Source: Ewingella allii
Lineage (GTDB): Bacteria; Pseudomonadota; Gammaproteobacteria; Enterobacterales; Enterobacteriaceae
Direction of reading: 5' to 3'
DNA length: 64,000 nucleotides
Assembly (NCBI RefSeq): GCF_044430645.1
Contig: NZ_JAWUDN010000005.1
Coordinates: 1 to 64,000, forward strand
How positions within the stretch are numbered: position 1 is the first letter of the stretch; every line of letters begins with the position of its first letter. Below are positions 44,753 to 53,961 of the stretch, piece after piece. The notes below the pieces were generated by a model, which did no database searches, was not told where the DNA came from, and saw nothing but the letters and a program-made list of their open reading frames with translations. The position numbers and the translations under genes are program-made.

Positions 44753-45075
44753 AATTTCTCCAACGCTTCCGTCAACGCACGATTGTCTAAATCGGCGACA
44801 CCCTTTTTAGCCACTACCACAAAATCCATCGAAGGCAGCTTGTGCTGAAGTAGCCGGAAACTTTCGCGGGTTAGGCGTTTTATCCGGTTACGCTCATGAG
44901 CGCGTTTGACGTGTTTTTTTGCGACGGTGAGACCCATGCGGGGATGCCCCAGCTCGTTCAGGCGGCCGAGTATAGTGATTTGCGGCGTGCCAGCCCGTTG
45001 TGGCTGCTGGAAGACGAAAGTGAAATGACGGGGAGTTAACAAACGTAACTCCCTGGGAAAAGCGAGCTTAACCAC
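44716..45075 (-). CDS. rnpA: Ribonuclease P protein component
   Basis: 119-residue C5 protein subunit of RNase P, which assists the RNA catalyst in removing 5' leaders from tRNA precursors. The RNR signature is present (ERNRIKRLTRESFR). Length equals E. coli RnpA. It follows rpmH and overlaps yidD by 37 bp. Confidence 0.97.
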   Translation of the reverse strand: MVKLAFPRELRLLTPRHFTFVFQQPQRAGTPQITILGRLNELGHPRMGLTVAKKHVKRAHERNRIKRLTRESFRLLQHKLPSMDFVVVAKKGVADLDNRALTEALEKLWRRHCRQAPAS

Positions 45076-45093
45076 TAAATAGGTTAGCTTTTA

Positions 45094-45234
45094 TTACTTA
45101 GAAGCAGACAGACGGGTACGGCCTTTCGCACGGCGGCGAGCCAGAACCTGACGACCATTCTTGGTGGCCATACGAGCACGGAAACCGTGGCTACGGTTGC
45201 GCTTCAATACGGACGGTTGGAAAGTGCGTTTCAT
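45094..45234 (-). CDS. rpmH: 50S ribosomal protein L34
   Basis: 46-residue very basic protein starting MKRTFQPSVLKRNRSHGFRA and ending RLSASK, differing from E. coli L34 at a few C-terminal positions. It is the first gene of the rpmH-rnpA-yidD-yidC unit and is divergent from dnaA. Confidence 0.97.
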   Translation of the reverse strand: MKRTFQPSVLKRNRSHGFRARMATKNGRQVLARRRAKGRTRLSASK

Positions 45235-45909
45235 AGCGATTTCTACCTAAACTTAAATTATTACTGATCAGTAAACGCGTTGGCTGTCGGTGAAAAAACA
45301 ACCGATGCCTTTATCGCAACATATAAAGAAGCGGGATTGTAATAACTGTACAGTCCTGAGTCAATTTACATTACCAGATGTTTACCATATATGGCCCGTG
45401 GTCACCGCTTAATCCCATCAGGCTATGACCATCAGGAACACAGGCATCACACGTAGGGCTGAGGATTATACGGACTCCGCCCTAAAGCGCAAGGATCGAC
45501 CGCAGATCCTTCCACTTTAGTTATGTGATCTGACGATCAGGCTGATTAAAAACATAGCGAATAAATCATATTTTTTGCAGTGAGTGATGATTACGACACC
45601 TAATTTTTTTAGGATCGGCTAAGCTTACCCACTTGCTGATCGTAGCCTGTGGATAAAAAGGATCTAATCTGTCAGGAAGGGGAGGATCTCTGTGTCGGAT
45701 TGCGTTATGATCCGCCATTCCGACAGCGATCCCAGCAGGCTCGTTGTCGACAAAACCGTAAAAAGCGGTTCGCACGGTAATTCATATCACTGACAGGGTG
45801 ATTGAAGACTCATCCCCCGCAACGCCGGGCGGTACGTGTGTCAAAAATCATGATTTAAAAAATATCCTGATCCTTTTCTTTTTTTGATCTTGTTCGAGTG
45901 GAGTCCGCC
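45235..45909. promoter_or_regulatory. rpmH/dnaA divergent regulatory region
   Basis: About 675 bp with no gene. It contains a perfect DnaA box (45648-45656) and a TATGAT -10-like hexamer (45706-45711) on the dnaA side. In E. coli DnaA bound here represses its own gene. Several GATC sites around 45537-45690 would expose the promoter to Dam/SeqA control. rpmH promoters must lie in the left half but were not pinned down. Confidence 0.6.
45648..45656 (+). promoter_or_regulatory. DnaA box upstream of dnaA
   Basis: TGTGGATAA, the reverse complement of strict consensus TTATCCACA, about 255 bp before the dnaA start. The location agrees with the autoregulatory box in E. coli. Confidence 0.82.
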
Positions 45910-47301
45910 GTGTCACTTTCGCTTTGGCAGCAATGTCTTGCCCGTTTGCAGGATGAGTTACCTGCCACAGAATTCAGTATGTGGATACGCCCCTTGCAGG
46001 CGGAACTCAGTGACAATACGTTGGCGCTTTACGCACCTAATCGTTTTGTCCTTGATTGGGTGAGAGACAAGTATTTAAACAATATCAATGGTTTGCTTAA
46101 CGATTTTTGCGGCACTGATGCGCCATTATTGCGTTTTGAAGTCGGCAGCAAGCCGCTGATTCAACGCGTTAACCAGCCGGTTACCGCCAGCGTGAGTTCG
46201 CCTGCCACTCAACCTGCACCACGGCTTGCGCCTTCGCGCCCAAGCTGGGACAGCTCGGCGGCACAGCCCGAGTTGTCATATCGCTCGAATGTGAATCCCA
46301 AGCACACTTTTGACAACTTCGTCGAAGGTAAATCGAACCAGCTGGCTCGCGCGGCTGCACGTCAGGTTGCGGACAATCCTGGCGGTGCCTATAACCCTCT
46401 TTTCCTTTATGGCGGTACCGGTCTCGGTAAAACCCACTTATTGCACGCGGTCGGCAATGGCATCATGGCGCGCAAAGCCAATGCCAAAGTGGTGTACATG
46501 CACTCCGAGCGTTTTGTTCAGGACATGGTTAAAGCCCTGCAAAACAACGCCATTGAAGAGTTTAAACGTTACTACCGTTCGGTCGATGCACTGCTGATCG
46601 ATGACATTCAATTCTTTGCTAATAAAGAGCGTTCTCAGGAAGAGTTCTTCCATACCTTTAATGCCCTGCTTGAAGGTAACCAGCAAATTATCCTGACGTC
46701 TGACCGTTATCCGAAAGAGATTAACGGCGTTGAAGACCGGCTTAAGTCCCGCTTCGGCTGGGGTTTGACCGTGGCGATTGAGCCACCTGAGCTTGAAACG
46801 CGCGTCGCCATCTTGATGAAAAAGGCTGATGAAAATGATATTCGCCTGCCGGGTGAAGTCGCCTTCTTTATTGCTAAACGTCTGCGTTCAAACGTCCGTG
46901 AGCTGGAAGGGGCGCTGAACCGCGTCATTGCCAACGCCAACTTTACTGGCCGGGCGATCACTATCGACTTCGTTCGTGAAGCGCTGCGCGATCTATTAGC
47001 GCTGCAAGAGAAGTTGGTCACCATTGATAATATTCAGAAAACGGTGGCCGAGTATTATAAGATTAAGGTTGCAGACCTGCTCTCCAAACGACGCTCTCGT
47101 TCGGTAGCCCGCCCGCGCCAGATGGCGATGGCATTGGCGAAAGAGCTCACCAACCACAGCCTGCCAGAAATCGGCGATGCGTTCGGTGGTCGCGACCATA
47201 CAACGGTGTTGCACGCCTGCCGTAAAATCGAGCAGCTGCGTGAAGAAAGTCACGACATCAAAGAAGATTTCTCCAACTTAATCAGAACATTATCCTCCTA
47301 G
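45910..47301 (+). CDS. dnaA: Chromosomal replication initiator DnaA
   Basis: 463-residue initiator. Domain I (SLSLWQQCLARLQDELPATEF) binds DnaB and DiaA. A short variable domain II follows at about residues 90-130. The AAA+ domain III has Walker A GGTGLGKTHL and Walker B LLIDDIQFF. Domain IV has the DnaA-box-binding signature GGRDHTTVLHAC. The start is GTG at 45910, as in E. coli, with GGAG seven bases upstream; a GTG 12 bp earlier is in frame. It heads dnaA-dnaN-recF. Confidence 0.97.
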   Translation: MSLSLWQQCLARLQDELPATEFSMWIRPLQAELSDNTLALYAPNRFVLDWVRDKYLNNINGLLNDFCGTDAPLLRFEVGSKPLIQRVNQPVTASVSSPATQPAPRLAPSRPSWDSSAAQPELSYRSNVNPKHTFDNFVEGKSNQLARAAARQVADNPGGAYNPLFLYGGTGLGKTHLLHAVGNGIMARKANAKVVYMHSERFVQDMVKALQNNAIEEFKRYYRSVDALLIDDIQFFANKERSQEEFFHTFNALLEGNQQIILTSDRYPKEINGVEDRLKSRFGWGLTVAIEPPELETRVAILMKKADENDIRLPGEVAFFIAKRLRSNVRELEGALNRVIANANFTGRAITIDFVREALRDLLALQEKLVTIDNIQKTVAEYYKIKVADLLSKRRSRSVARPRQMAMALAKELTNHSLPEIGDAFGGRDHTTVLHACRKIEQLREESHDIKEDFSNLIRTLSS

Positions 47302-47305
47302 CGCT

Positions 47306-48406
47306 ATGAAATTTATTGTTGAACGTGAGCATTTGCTAAAACCGCTGCAACAGGTCAGTAGCCCGCTGGGTGGGCGACCAACTTTACCTATTCTCGGCAA
47401 CCTGCTTTTACAGGTGACTGAGGGTTCGCTGTTGCTGACAGGTACCGATTTAGAGATGGAGATGGTGGCGAAGGTGGCCCTGTCTCAACCCCATGAAGTG
47501 GGCGCGACCACCGTTCCGGCGCGTAAATTCTTTGATATTTGCCGTGGTTTGCCAGACGGCGCGGAAATCTCCGTGGCGCTGGACGGCGACCGCATGTTAG
47601 TTCGCTCGGGCCGCAGCCGTTTCTCGCTGTCGACCCTGCCTGCGACTGACTTCCCCAATCTGGACGACTGGCAGAGCGAAGTCGAATTCACTTTGCCGCA
47701 GGCGACCTTAAAACGCCTGATTGAAGCCACTCAGTTCTCCATGGCGCATCAGGACGTTCGCTACTACTTAAACGGCATGCTGTTTGAGACGGAAGGCGAA
47801 GAGCTACGTACCGTGGCTACCGACGGCCACCGTCTGGCGGTCTGCTCCATGCCTATTGGGCAGGCGTTGCCGTCGCATTCGGTGATCGTACCGCGTAAAG
47901 GCGTGATGGAATTGGTTCGCCTGCTGGATGGCGGCGAAGCCTTGTTGCAGCTGCAAATTGGCAGCAATAACATTCGCGCCCATGTCGGAGACTTTATCTT
48001 CACGTCGAAGCTGGTTGATGGCCGTTTCCCTGATTATCGCCGCGTATTGCCGAAAAATCCCGACAAAACGCTGCAAGCGGGCTGTGACTTGCTCAAACAA
48101 GCCTTTGCTCGCGCCGCCATTCTCTCTAACGAGAAATTCCGCGGTGTTCGCCTTTATGTCAGCCATAACCAGCTGAAAATCACGGCCAACAACCCAGAGC
48201 AGGAAGAAGCTGAAGAGATTCTCGACGTCGGCTATGACGGCACTGAAATGGAAATCGGCTTTAATGTCAGTTACGTGCTCGACGTGCTGAATGCGCTGAA
48301 GTGCGAAGACGTTAATTTGCTGCTGACTGACTCAGTATCCAGCGTGCAGATTGAAGATGCCGCCAGCCAGTCAGCCGCCTACGTTGTTATGCCAATGAGG
48401 CTGTGA
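47306..48406 (+). CDS. dnaN: DNA polymerase III sliding clamp (beta subunit)
   Basis: 366-residue processivity clamp, three tandem clamp domains forming a homodimeric ring. It begins MKFIVEREHLLKPLQQVSSPL and ends YVVMPMRL, the conserved C-terminus lining the client-binding pocket. Length equals E. coli DnaN. It starts 4 bp after the dnaA stop, so translation is likely coupled. Confidence 0.98.
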   Translation: MKFIVEREHLLKPLQQVSSPLGGRPTLPILGNLLLQVTEGSLLLTGTDLEMEMVAKVALSQPHEVGATTVPARKFFDICRGLPDGAEISVALDGDRMLVRSGRSRFSLSTLPATDFPNLDDWQSEVEFTLPQATLKRLIEATQFSMAHQDVRYYLNGMLFETEGEELRTVATDGHRLAVCSMPIGQALPSHSVIVPRKGVMELVRLLDGGEALLQLQIGSNNIRAHVGDFIFTSKLVDGRFPDYRRVLPKNPDKTLQAGCDLLKQAFARAAILSNEKFRGVRLYVSHNQLKITANNPEQEEAEEILDVGYDGTEMEIGFNVSYVLDVLNALKCEDVNLLLTDSVSSVQIEDAASQSAAYVVMPMRL

Positions 48407-48407
48407 T

Positions 48408-48533
48408 CCATGGGCGGGCTACCTTACTTGCCATTTTGAGTTCGGGCAGTGCTCACAATACTCACGTACTGTAGTACGCTCCGTTTGTTGTGCGCTGGCC
48501 GCCCTCAAACTGACTGCGACGCTAACGCCCTGG
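48408..48533. repeat. Full-length ERIC-like 126-bp imperfect palindrome
   Basis: Fills the dnaN-recF gap almost exactly. The ends are CCATGGGCG and CGCCCTGG, the centre is GTAC-TGTA-GTAC (48466-48477), and the arms pair imperfectly over ~60 bp. Length (126 bp) and the core GCTCAC-N6-CAC-N-TACT...GTA-N-GCTCC resemble the 127-bp enterobacterial ERIC element, although the ends differ from the usual TATACCC. The E. coli genes are nearly contiguous here, so this is an insertion in this lineage. It ends 9 bp before the recF ATG. Confidence 0.7.
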
Positions 48534-48542
48534 AATTGGTAG

Positions 48543-49631
48543 ATGGCTTTAAATAGATTACTGATAAAAGATTTCCGCAACATCGAGGCGGCGGATTTAG
48601 ACCCGTCGCCCGGCTTCAATTTTCTGGTCGGCCCCAATGGCAGTGGTAAAACCAGCGTGTTAGAAGCGGTTTATACGCTAGGGCACGGGCGCGCTTTTCG
48701 CAGTTTGCAGGCGGGAAGAGTAATTCGTCACGATCAGGCGGAATTCATTCTGCATGGCCGTATCGATGAAGGCGGCGAGCGTGATATTTCCGTTGGGCTA
48801 AGTAAAAGCCGCCAGGGTGACAGCAAAGTGCGCATTGATGGCAGCGACGGCCACAAGGTGTCTGAACTGGCGCAAATGCTGCCAATGCAGCTGATCACTC
48901 CCGAGGGCTTTACCCTGCTGAACGGCGGGCCAAAGTACCGACGAGCATTCCTCGACTGGGGCTGTTTCCATCATGACCCCGGTTTTTTTATCGCCTGGAG
49001 TAACCTACGACGGTTACTCAAGCAGCGCAACGCCGCGCTGCGTCAGGTGAGTCGCTATGCGCAGATTCGTGCCTGGGATCAGGAGTTGATCCCGCTAGCC
49101 GAGCGCATTAGCGAATGGCGGGCAGCCTACAGTGACGCAATCGCCGCTGATATCAGCGCGACCTGCGCCCAGTTCCTGCCTGAGTTTGCCCTGAGTTTCT
49201 CTTTCCAGCGAGGATGGGATAAAGAGACTGAGTATGGTGAATTGCTGGAGCGTAACTTTGAGCGCGACAGAGCCTTAACCTATACCGCATCAGGCCCGCA
49301 TAAAGCCGATTTCCGCATCCGTGCCGATGGCACGCCGGTGGAGGATTTACTGTCTCGCGGGCAGCTGAAATTACTGATGTGTGCGCTGCGATTAGCGCAG
49401 GGTGAGTTTCTCACCCGACAGAGCGGGCGGCGTTGCCTGTATCTTCTTGACGATTTTGCCTCCGAGCTGGATGCCGACCGACGTCGGTTACTGGCCGATC
49501 GCCTGAAAGCCACCCAGGCTCAGGTATTTGTCAGCGCCATTGCTGCTGAGCAAGTAACCGACATGATGGGTGAAAAGGGCAAGATGTTCCGCGTGGAACA
49601 AGGTAAAATAGCCGTTCTATCACAGGACTAA
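48543..49631 (+). CDS. recF: DNA replication and repair protein RecF
   Basis: 362-residue SMC-like ATPase that loads RecA at gapped DNA with RecO and RecR. It has Walker A VGPNGSGKTSV near residue 30, signature LSRGQLKLLMCALRLAQG and Walker B YLLDDFASELD. Slightly longer than E. coli RecF (357). An ERIC-like palindrome immediately upstream lies in its leader, so its translation may be affected. gyrB follows. Confidence 0.97.
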   Translation: MALNRLLIKDFRNIEAADLDPSPGFNFLVGPNGSGKTSVLEAVYTLGHGRAFRSLQAGRVIRHDQAEFILHGRIDEGGERDISVGLSKSRQGDSKVRIDGSDGHKVSELAQMLPMQLITPEGFTLLNGGPKYRRAFLDWGCFHHDPGFFIAWSNLRRLLKQRNAALRQVSRYAQIRAWDQELIPLAERISEWRAAYSDAIAADISATCAQFLPEFALSFSFQRGWDKETEYGELLERNFERDRALTYTASGPHKADFRIRADGTPVEDLLSRGQLKLLMCALRLAQGEFLTRQSGRRCLYLLDDFASELDADRRRLLADRLKATQAQVFVSAIAAEQVTDMMGEKGKMFRVEQGKIAVLSQD

Positions 49632-49650
49632 AAATGAGCGAGAAACGTTG

Positions 49651-52065
49651 ATGTCGAATTCTTATGACTCCTCAAGTATCAAGGTATTAAAAGGGCTGGA
49701 CGCGGTGCGTAAGCGCCCCGGCATGTATATCGGCGATACCGATGACGGCACTGGTCTGCACCACATGGTATTCGAGGTTGTGGACAACGCTATCGACGAA
49801 GCCCTCGCTGGCCACTGTAAAGAGATTCAAGTCACTATCCACGCTGACAACTCTGTCTCCGTTCAGGATGATGGCCGTGGTATTCCGACCGGTATTCATG
49901 AAGAAGAGGGCGTTTCAGCTGCTCAGGTCATCATGACCGTTCTGCATGCCGGCGGTAAATTCGATGATAACTCGTACAAAGTCTCTGGCGGCTTGCACGG
50001 CGTGGGTGTTTCCGTCGTTAACGCCCTGTCAGAAAAACTCGAGTTGGTTATCCGCCGCGAAGGCAAAGTGCATGAGCAAACTTACGTGCACGGCGAGCCA
50101 CAAACCCCGCTGAAAGTGGTCGGTGAAACGGAAACTACCGGTACTACCGTGCGTTTCTGGCCGAGCTTCCAGACCTTTACTAACCAAACCGAATTCCAGT
50201 ACGACATTCTGGCGAAACGCCTGCGTGAACTGTCGTTCCTGAACTCCGGTGTGGCAATTCGTCTGCTGGACAAGCGCGACGATAAGAGCGATCACTTCCA
50301 CTACGAAGGCGGTATCAAGGCTTTCGTGGAATATCTGAATAAGAACAAAACGCCAATCCACCCAACGGTATTCTATTTCTCTACCGTGAAAGACGATATC
50401 GGCGTTGAAGTCTCATTGCAGTGGAATGACGGCTTCCAAGAGAACATTTACTGCTTTACCAACAACATCCCTCAGCGCGATGGCGGTACTCACCTTGCCG
50501 GTTTCCGCTCTGCGATGACCCGTACGCTGAATGCGTATATGGATAAAGAAGGTTACAGCAAAAAATCGAAAATCAGCGCCACCGGCGACGACGCCCGTGA
50601 AGGCCTGATTGCCGTGGTTTCCGTTAAAGTGCCCGATCCTAAGTTCTCATCTCAGACCAAAGACAAACTGGTTTCTTCCGAAGTGAAGACTGCCGTTGAG
50701 TCGCTGATGAACGAGAAACTGGTTGATTACCTGATGGAAAACCCAGCCGACGCCAAAATCGTCGTAGGCAAAATCATTGATGCCGCCCGTGCGCGTGAAG
50801 CTGCACGTAAAGCGCGTGAAATGACCCGTCGTAAAGGCGCGCTCGACTTGGCCGGCTTGCCGGGCAAACTGGCCGACTGCCAGGAACGCGACCCAGCCCA
50901 CTCTGAACTCTACTTAGTGGAAGGGGACTCAGCGGGCGGCTCAGCCAAACAGGGCCGTAACCGTAAGAATCAGGCCATTTTGCCGCTGAAAGGTAAAATC
51001 CTGAACGTTGAGAAAGCGCGTTTCGACAAAATGCTTTCTTCTCAGGAAGTTGCGACGCTTATCACCGCGTTGGGTTGCGGCATTGGCCGTGACGAATACA
51101 ACCCTGACAAGCTGCGTTACCACAGCATCATCATCATGACCGATGCCGACGTCGATGGTTCTCACATCCGTACCTTGCTGCTGACCTTCTTCTTCCGTCA
51201 GATGCCTGAAATTATCGAACGTGGTCACGTGTATATCGCTCAGCCGCCGTTGTATAAAGTCAAAAAAGGCAAGCAAGAACAGTATATTAAAGATGATGAA
51301 GCGATGGACCAGTATCAAATCACCATCGCAATGGACGGCGCAACCCTGCACACCAATGCCCACGCTCCGGCGCTGGCAGGTGAAGCACTGGAAAAACTGG
51401 TTGCCGAACATTACAGCGTACAGAAAATGATTGGCCGCATGGAGCGCCGCTACCCGCGTGCTCTGTTGAACCGTCTGGTTTACCAGCCAACGCTGCACGA
51501 AGCCGATCTCACCGATCAGGCTAAAGTTCAGGATTGGATGGAGTCGCTGGTTGCTCTGCTCAATGAAAAAGAGCAGCACGGCAGCAGCTACAGCGCCATT
51601 GTGCGTGAAAACCGCGAACGCCAGATTTACGAGCCGGTTCTGCGTATCCGTACTCACGGCGTGGATACCGATTACGATCTTGATTTCGAGTTCGTTCACG
51701 GTGGCGAATACCGCAAACTCTGCACTCTCGGTGAGAAGCTGCGCGGCCTGATCGAAGAAGATGCTTTCATCGAACGTGGCGAACGCCGCCAGCCAATCTC
51801 CAGCTTCGAACAGGCGCTGGAATGGCTGGTGAAAGAGTCCCGTCGCGGCCTGTCAGTACAGCGTTATAAAGGTCTGGGTGAAATGAACCCAGAACAGCTG
51901 TGGGAAACTACCATGGACCCAGAGCAACGCCGCATGCTGCGCGTGACGATCAAAGATGCTATCGCCGCTGATCAGCTGTTCACCACCCTTATGGGTGATG
52001 CCGTTGAGCCGCGTCGTGCCTTCATCGAAGATAATGCTTTGAAAGCCGCGAATATCGACATCTAA
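49651..52065 (+). CDS. gyrB: DNA gyrase subunit B
   Basis: 804-residue ATPase subunit of gyrase. It has a GHKL ATP-binding domain (EVVDNAIDEALAG, GRGIPTG, GGLHGVGVSVVN), a transducer domain and a TOPRIM domain (EGDSAGGSAKQGRNR and DADVDGSHIRTLL). The enterobacterial ~170-residue insert in the C-terminal part is present, giving exactly the E. coli length. An ERIC-type repeat and a terminator follow the stop codon. Confidence 0.98.
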   Translation: MSNSYDSSSIKVLKGLDAVRKRPGMYIGDTDDGTGLHHMVFEVVDNAIDEALAGHCKEIQVTIHADNSVSVQDDGRGIPTGIHEEEGVSAAQVIMTVLHAGGKFDDNSYKVSGGLHGVGVSVVNALSEKLELVIRREGKVHEQTYVHGEPQTPLKVVGETETTGTTVRFWPSFQTFTNQTEFQYDILAKRLRELSFLNSGVAIRLLDKRDDKSDHFHYEGGIKAFVEYLNKNKTPIHPTVFYFSTVKDDIGVEVSLQWNDGFQENIYCFTNNIPQRDGGTHLAGFRSAMTRTLNAYMDKEGYSKKSKISATGDDAREGLIAVVSVKVPDPKFSSQTKDKLVSSEVKTAVESLMNEKLVDYLMENPADAKIVVGKIIDAARAREAARKAREMTRRKGALDLAGLPGKLADCQERDPAHSELYLVEGDSAGGSAKQGRNRKNQAILPLKGKILNVEKARFDKMLSSQEVATLITALGCGIGRDEYNPDKLRYHSIIIMTDADVDGSHIRTLLLTFFFRQMPEIIERGHVYIAQPPLYKVKKGKQEQYIKDDEAMDQYQITIAMDGATLHTNAHAPALAGEALEKLVAEHYSVQKMIGRMERRYPRALLNRLVYQPTLHEADLTDQAKVQDWMESLVALLNEKEQHGSSYSAIVRENRERQIYEPVLRIRTHGVDTDYDLDFEFVHGGEYRKLCTLGEKLRGLIEEDAFIERGERRQPISSFEQALEWLVKESRRGLSVQRYKGLGEMNPEQLWETTMDPEQRRMLRVTIKDAIAADQLFTTLMGDAVEPRRAFIEDNALKAANIDI

Positions 52066-52067
52066 AA

Positions 52068-52134
52068 ATACCCGGCATCCTTCGCGCTGTCTCGGCGTTG
52101 GCTGCCTTGATACAGCACGAATGATTTTGGGTAG
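52068..52134. repeat. Short ERIC element after gyrB
   Basis: 67-bp palindromic element three bases after the gyrB stop. It starts ATACCCGGCATCCTTCG and ends CGAATGATTTTGGGTAG, with paired inner arms GCTGT/ACAGC and a centre GGCGTTGGCTGCCTT. Both termini and the GTTGGC and GCCTT blocks are ERIC-derived; the ERIC middle is deleted. Same length as the copy at 56621-56687. Confidence 0.83.
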
Positions 52135-52152
52135 TAGAGTGTTATGAAACTA

Positions 52153-52186
52153 AGTCCGGAGTGAGAAATCACTTCGGATTTTTTTT
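52153..52186 (+). terminator. Terminator after gyrB
   Basis: AGTCCGGAGTGA/TCACTTCGGATT imperfect 12-bp stem with a GAAA loop followed by eight or more T, 19 bp past the ERIC element. Confidence 0.88.
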
Positions 52187-52250
52187 ATCCGTGATCAACT
52201 CGGCATATCGCGCTAGCATTGGGCTAGATACCGACAATTCAGAGGATGCT

Positions 52251-53066
52251 ATGGCTATTGAATTAATCGCAATTGATATGGACGGCACGTTGCTCAATCC
52301 GCAGCATGAAGTGACACCCGCGGTGAAAAAGGCACTGTCCGCCGCTCGCGACAAAGGCGTGCAGATTGTTCTGGCGACCGGCCGTCCGTTCGTTGGCGTG
52401 CAGCGTTACCTGATGGAGCTGGATTTGCAGCAAGAGGGTTGTTATTGCATTACCAATAACGGCGCTTTGGTGCATAACGCGCAGGATGGCAGCGTGATCG
52501 CCGAAATAGCTATGGATATCCATGATTATCACTACTTTGAGAGGTTGTCTCGCGAGCTGGGCGTTCACTTCCACGCGCTGACCCGTACCGAGCTGTTTAC
52601 CGCTAACCGCGATGTTAGCCAGTACACTGTTCATGAGTCGGCGGTCACCGGCATTCCCCTGCACTTCTGCCCGGCAGAAGAGATGGACGCGGCGATGACC
52701 TTCCCGAAAGTGATGATGATCGATCATCCCGAGCTGCTCGACCGCGCTATCGCGCAAATCCCTGCTGAAGCTCGGGAAAACTACACCATCATGAAAAGTT
52801 CGCCGTACTATCTGGAGATCCTCGATAAGCGCGTGAACAAAGGCGAAGGCGTCAAAGCCTTGGCGGAAAAACTGGGCATTCCGCGTGAAAACGTCATGAC
52901 CCTGGGCGATCAGGAAAATGATATTGCGATGCTGGAATATGCCGGTATCGGCGTGGCAATGGGTAACGCGCTGGATAGCGTGAAGGCCGTCAGCCAGTTC
53001 GTGACCAAAACCAACCTTGAAGACGGCGTGGCCTATGCCGTTGAAAAATTTGTATTAAATGTCTGA
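52251..53066 (+). CDS. yidA: Cof-type HAD sugar phosphatase YidA
   Basis: 271-residue HAD phosphatase of the Cof group; E. coli YidA hydrolyses several sugar phosphates and related compounds. Motif I is IAIDMDGTLLNP near residue 8, and the C-terminal motifs VNKGEGVKALAE and LGDQENDIAMLEYAG are complete. Start at 52251 (MAIELIAIDMDG) has AGAGGA upstream and the E. coli length; a longer in-frame start is not credible. The E. coli neighbour yidB is absent. Confidence 0.94.
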   Translation: MAIELIAIDMDGTLLNPQHEVTPAVKKALSAARDKGVQIVLATGRPFVGVQRYLMELDLQQEGCYCITNNGALVHNAQDGSVIAEIAMDIHDYHYFERLSRELGVHFHALTRTELFTANRDVSQYTVHESAVTGIPLHFCPAEEMDAAMTFPKVMMIDHPELLDRAIAQIPAEARENYTIMKSSPYYLEILDKRVNKGEGVKALAEKLGIPRENVMTLGDQENDIAMLEYAGIGVAMGNALDSVKAVSQFVTKTNLEDGVAYAVEKFVLNV

Positions 53067-53082
53067 TATAGACTGTTAAACA

Positions 53083-53106
53083 GGGCGGCTAATGGCCGCT
53101 TTTTTT
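53083..53106 (+). terminator. Terminator after yidA
   Basis: GCGGC/GCCGC stem extended by a G-T pair, loop TAATG, followed by seven T, about 17 bp after the yidA stop. Confidence 0.82.
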
Positions 53107-53177
53107 ATGCCCGCCATTCGTCGCCACTTCACACAATTGTTAATCCAATGTTGCCGACTGTCTAAAATGTGATCTGA

Positions 53178-53211
53178 ATTGTAGTACAACCTAAATGTTG
53201 GGTACTACAAT
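53178..53211. promoter_or_regulatory. DgoR operator pair upstream of dgoR
   Basis: ATTGTAGTAC (53178-53187) and its exact reverse complement GTACTACAAT (53202-53211) flank a 14-bp spacer. Each half contains a FadR-type GntR box (TTGTAGTACAA on the left), and inner CAAC/GTTG extends the symmetry. The position, 37 bp before the dgoR start, and the sequence agree with E. coli DgoR operators. A good CRP half-site (AAAATGTGATCT) lies just upstream at 53164-53175. Confidence 0.8.
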
Positions 53212-53247
53212 CGCTCACAAGTTGAATGACTTTTAGCCGGAGATGGC

Positions 53248-53961
53248 ATGGACGTTGTGGTGAATGAAGACAGCCTATTGAGCAAAACCGATCGCATTAT
53301 TTTGACATTAGGCGAGCAGATTGTGGCGGGTAAATACCCTCCGGGTGCCGCGCTGGCCCCTGAATCTGAGCTGTGCGAAGAGTTTCAAACCTCGCGAAAC
53401 GTTATCCGTGAAGTAATGCGCTCGCTGACCGGCAAACGACTGATAGATATCAAACGCTATCGCGGCGCGTTCGTCACCCCGCGCGACCAGTGGAATTTCC
53501 TCGATACCGACGTCTTGCAGTGGTCGCTGGCGCAGGGTGATAAACCCGAGCTTATCGCAGCCATGAGTGAAATCCGTAATTTGGTGGAACCGGCGATTGC
53601 TCGCTGGGCCGCCATGCGCGCCACGGCCTCCGACCTAATGCGTATCGAAGGCGCGCTCAACGACATGGTGGCTTTTGCTCAGGAGCGCCAGGCCTTTAAT
53701 GAGGCCGACGTCCGTTTCCACGAAGCCGTGCTGGCGGCAGTGCATAACCCGATTATGCAGCAGCTCAGCGTGGTCATCAGTTCTCTGCAACGCGCCGTTT
53801 TCGAAAGAACTTACATGCCAGATGCCAATAACATGCCGCGCACGCTGCGCGAGCATCAGGCGCTATATGACGCAATTCGCTTACAGCATCCGGATGAAGC
53901 AGAGCAGGCGGCGTTAACCATGATCGCCAGCACCACCCGCCGCTTACAGGAGATGCCATGA
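53248..53961 (+). CDS. dgoR: D-galactonate operon repressor DgoR (GntR/FadR family)
   Basis: 237-residue regulator with winged helix-turn-helix (EFQTSRNVIREVMRSLTGK) and FCD effector domain, closely matching E. coli DgoR from LSKTDRI onward, including WNFLDTDVLQWSL. Its N-terminus is about eight residues longer. D-galactonate is the expected inducer. It overlaps dgoK by 4 bp (ATGA), so the repressor is part of the operon it controls. Confidence 0.94.
   Translation: MDVVVNEDSLLSKTDRIILTLGEQIVAGKYPPGAALAPESELCEEFQTSRNVIREVMRSLTGKRLIDIKRYRGAFVTPRDQWNFLDTDVLQWSLAQGDKPELIAAMSEIRNLVEPAIARWAAMRATASDLMRIEGALNDMVAFAQERQAFNEADVRFHEAVLAAVHNPIMQQLSVVISSLQRAVFERTYMPDANNMPRTLREHQALYDAIRLQHPDEAEQAALTMIASTTRRLQEMP

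Noticed and set aside
45566..45775. 69-codon minus-strand open frame in the rpmH-dnaA gap
   Set aside because: It covers the DnaA box and probable dnaA promoter elements and has no similarity I recognise.
50941..51699. 252-codon open frame antisense to gyrB
   Set aside because: Complement of the conserved TOPRIM region of gyrB; no start signal or family resemblance.
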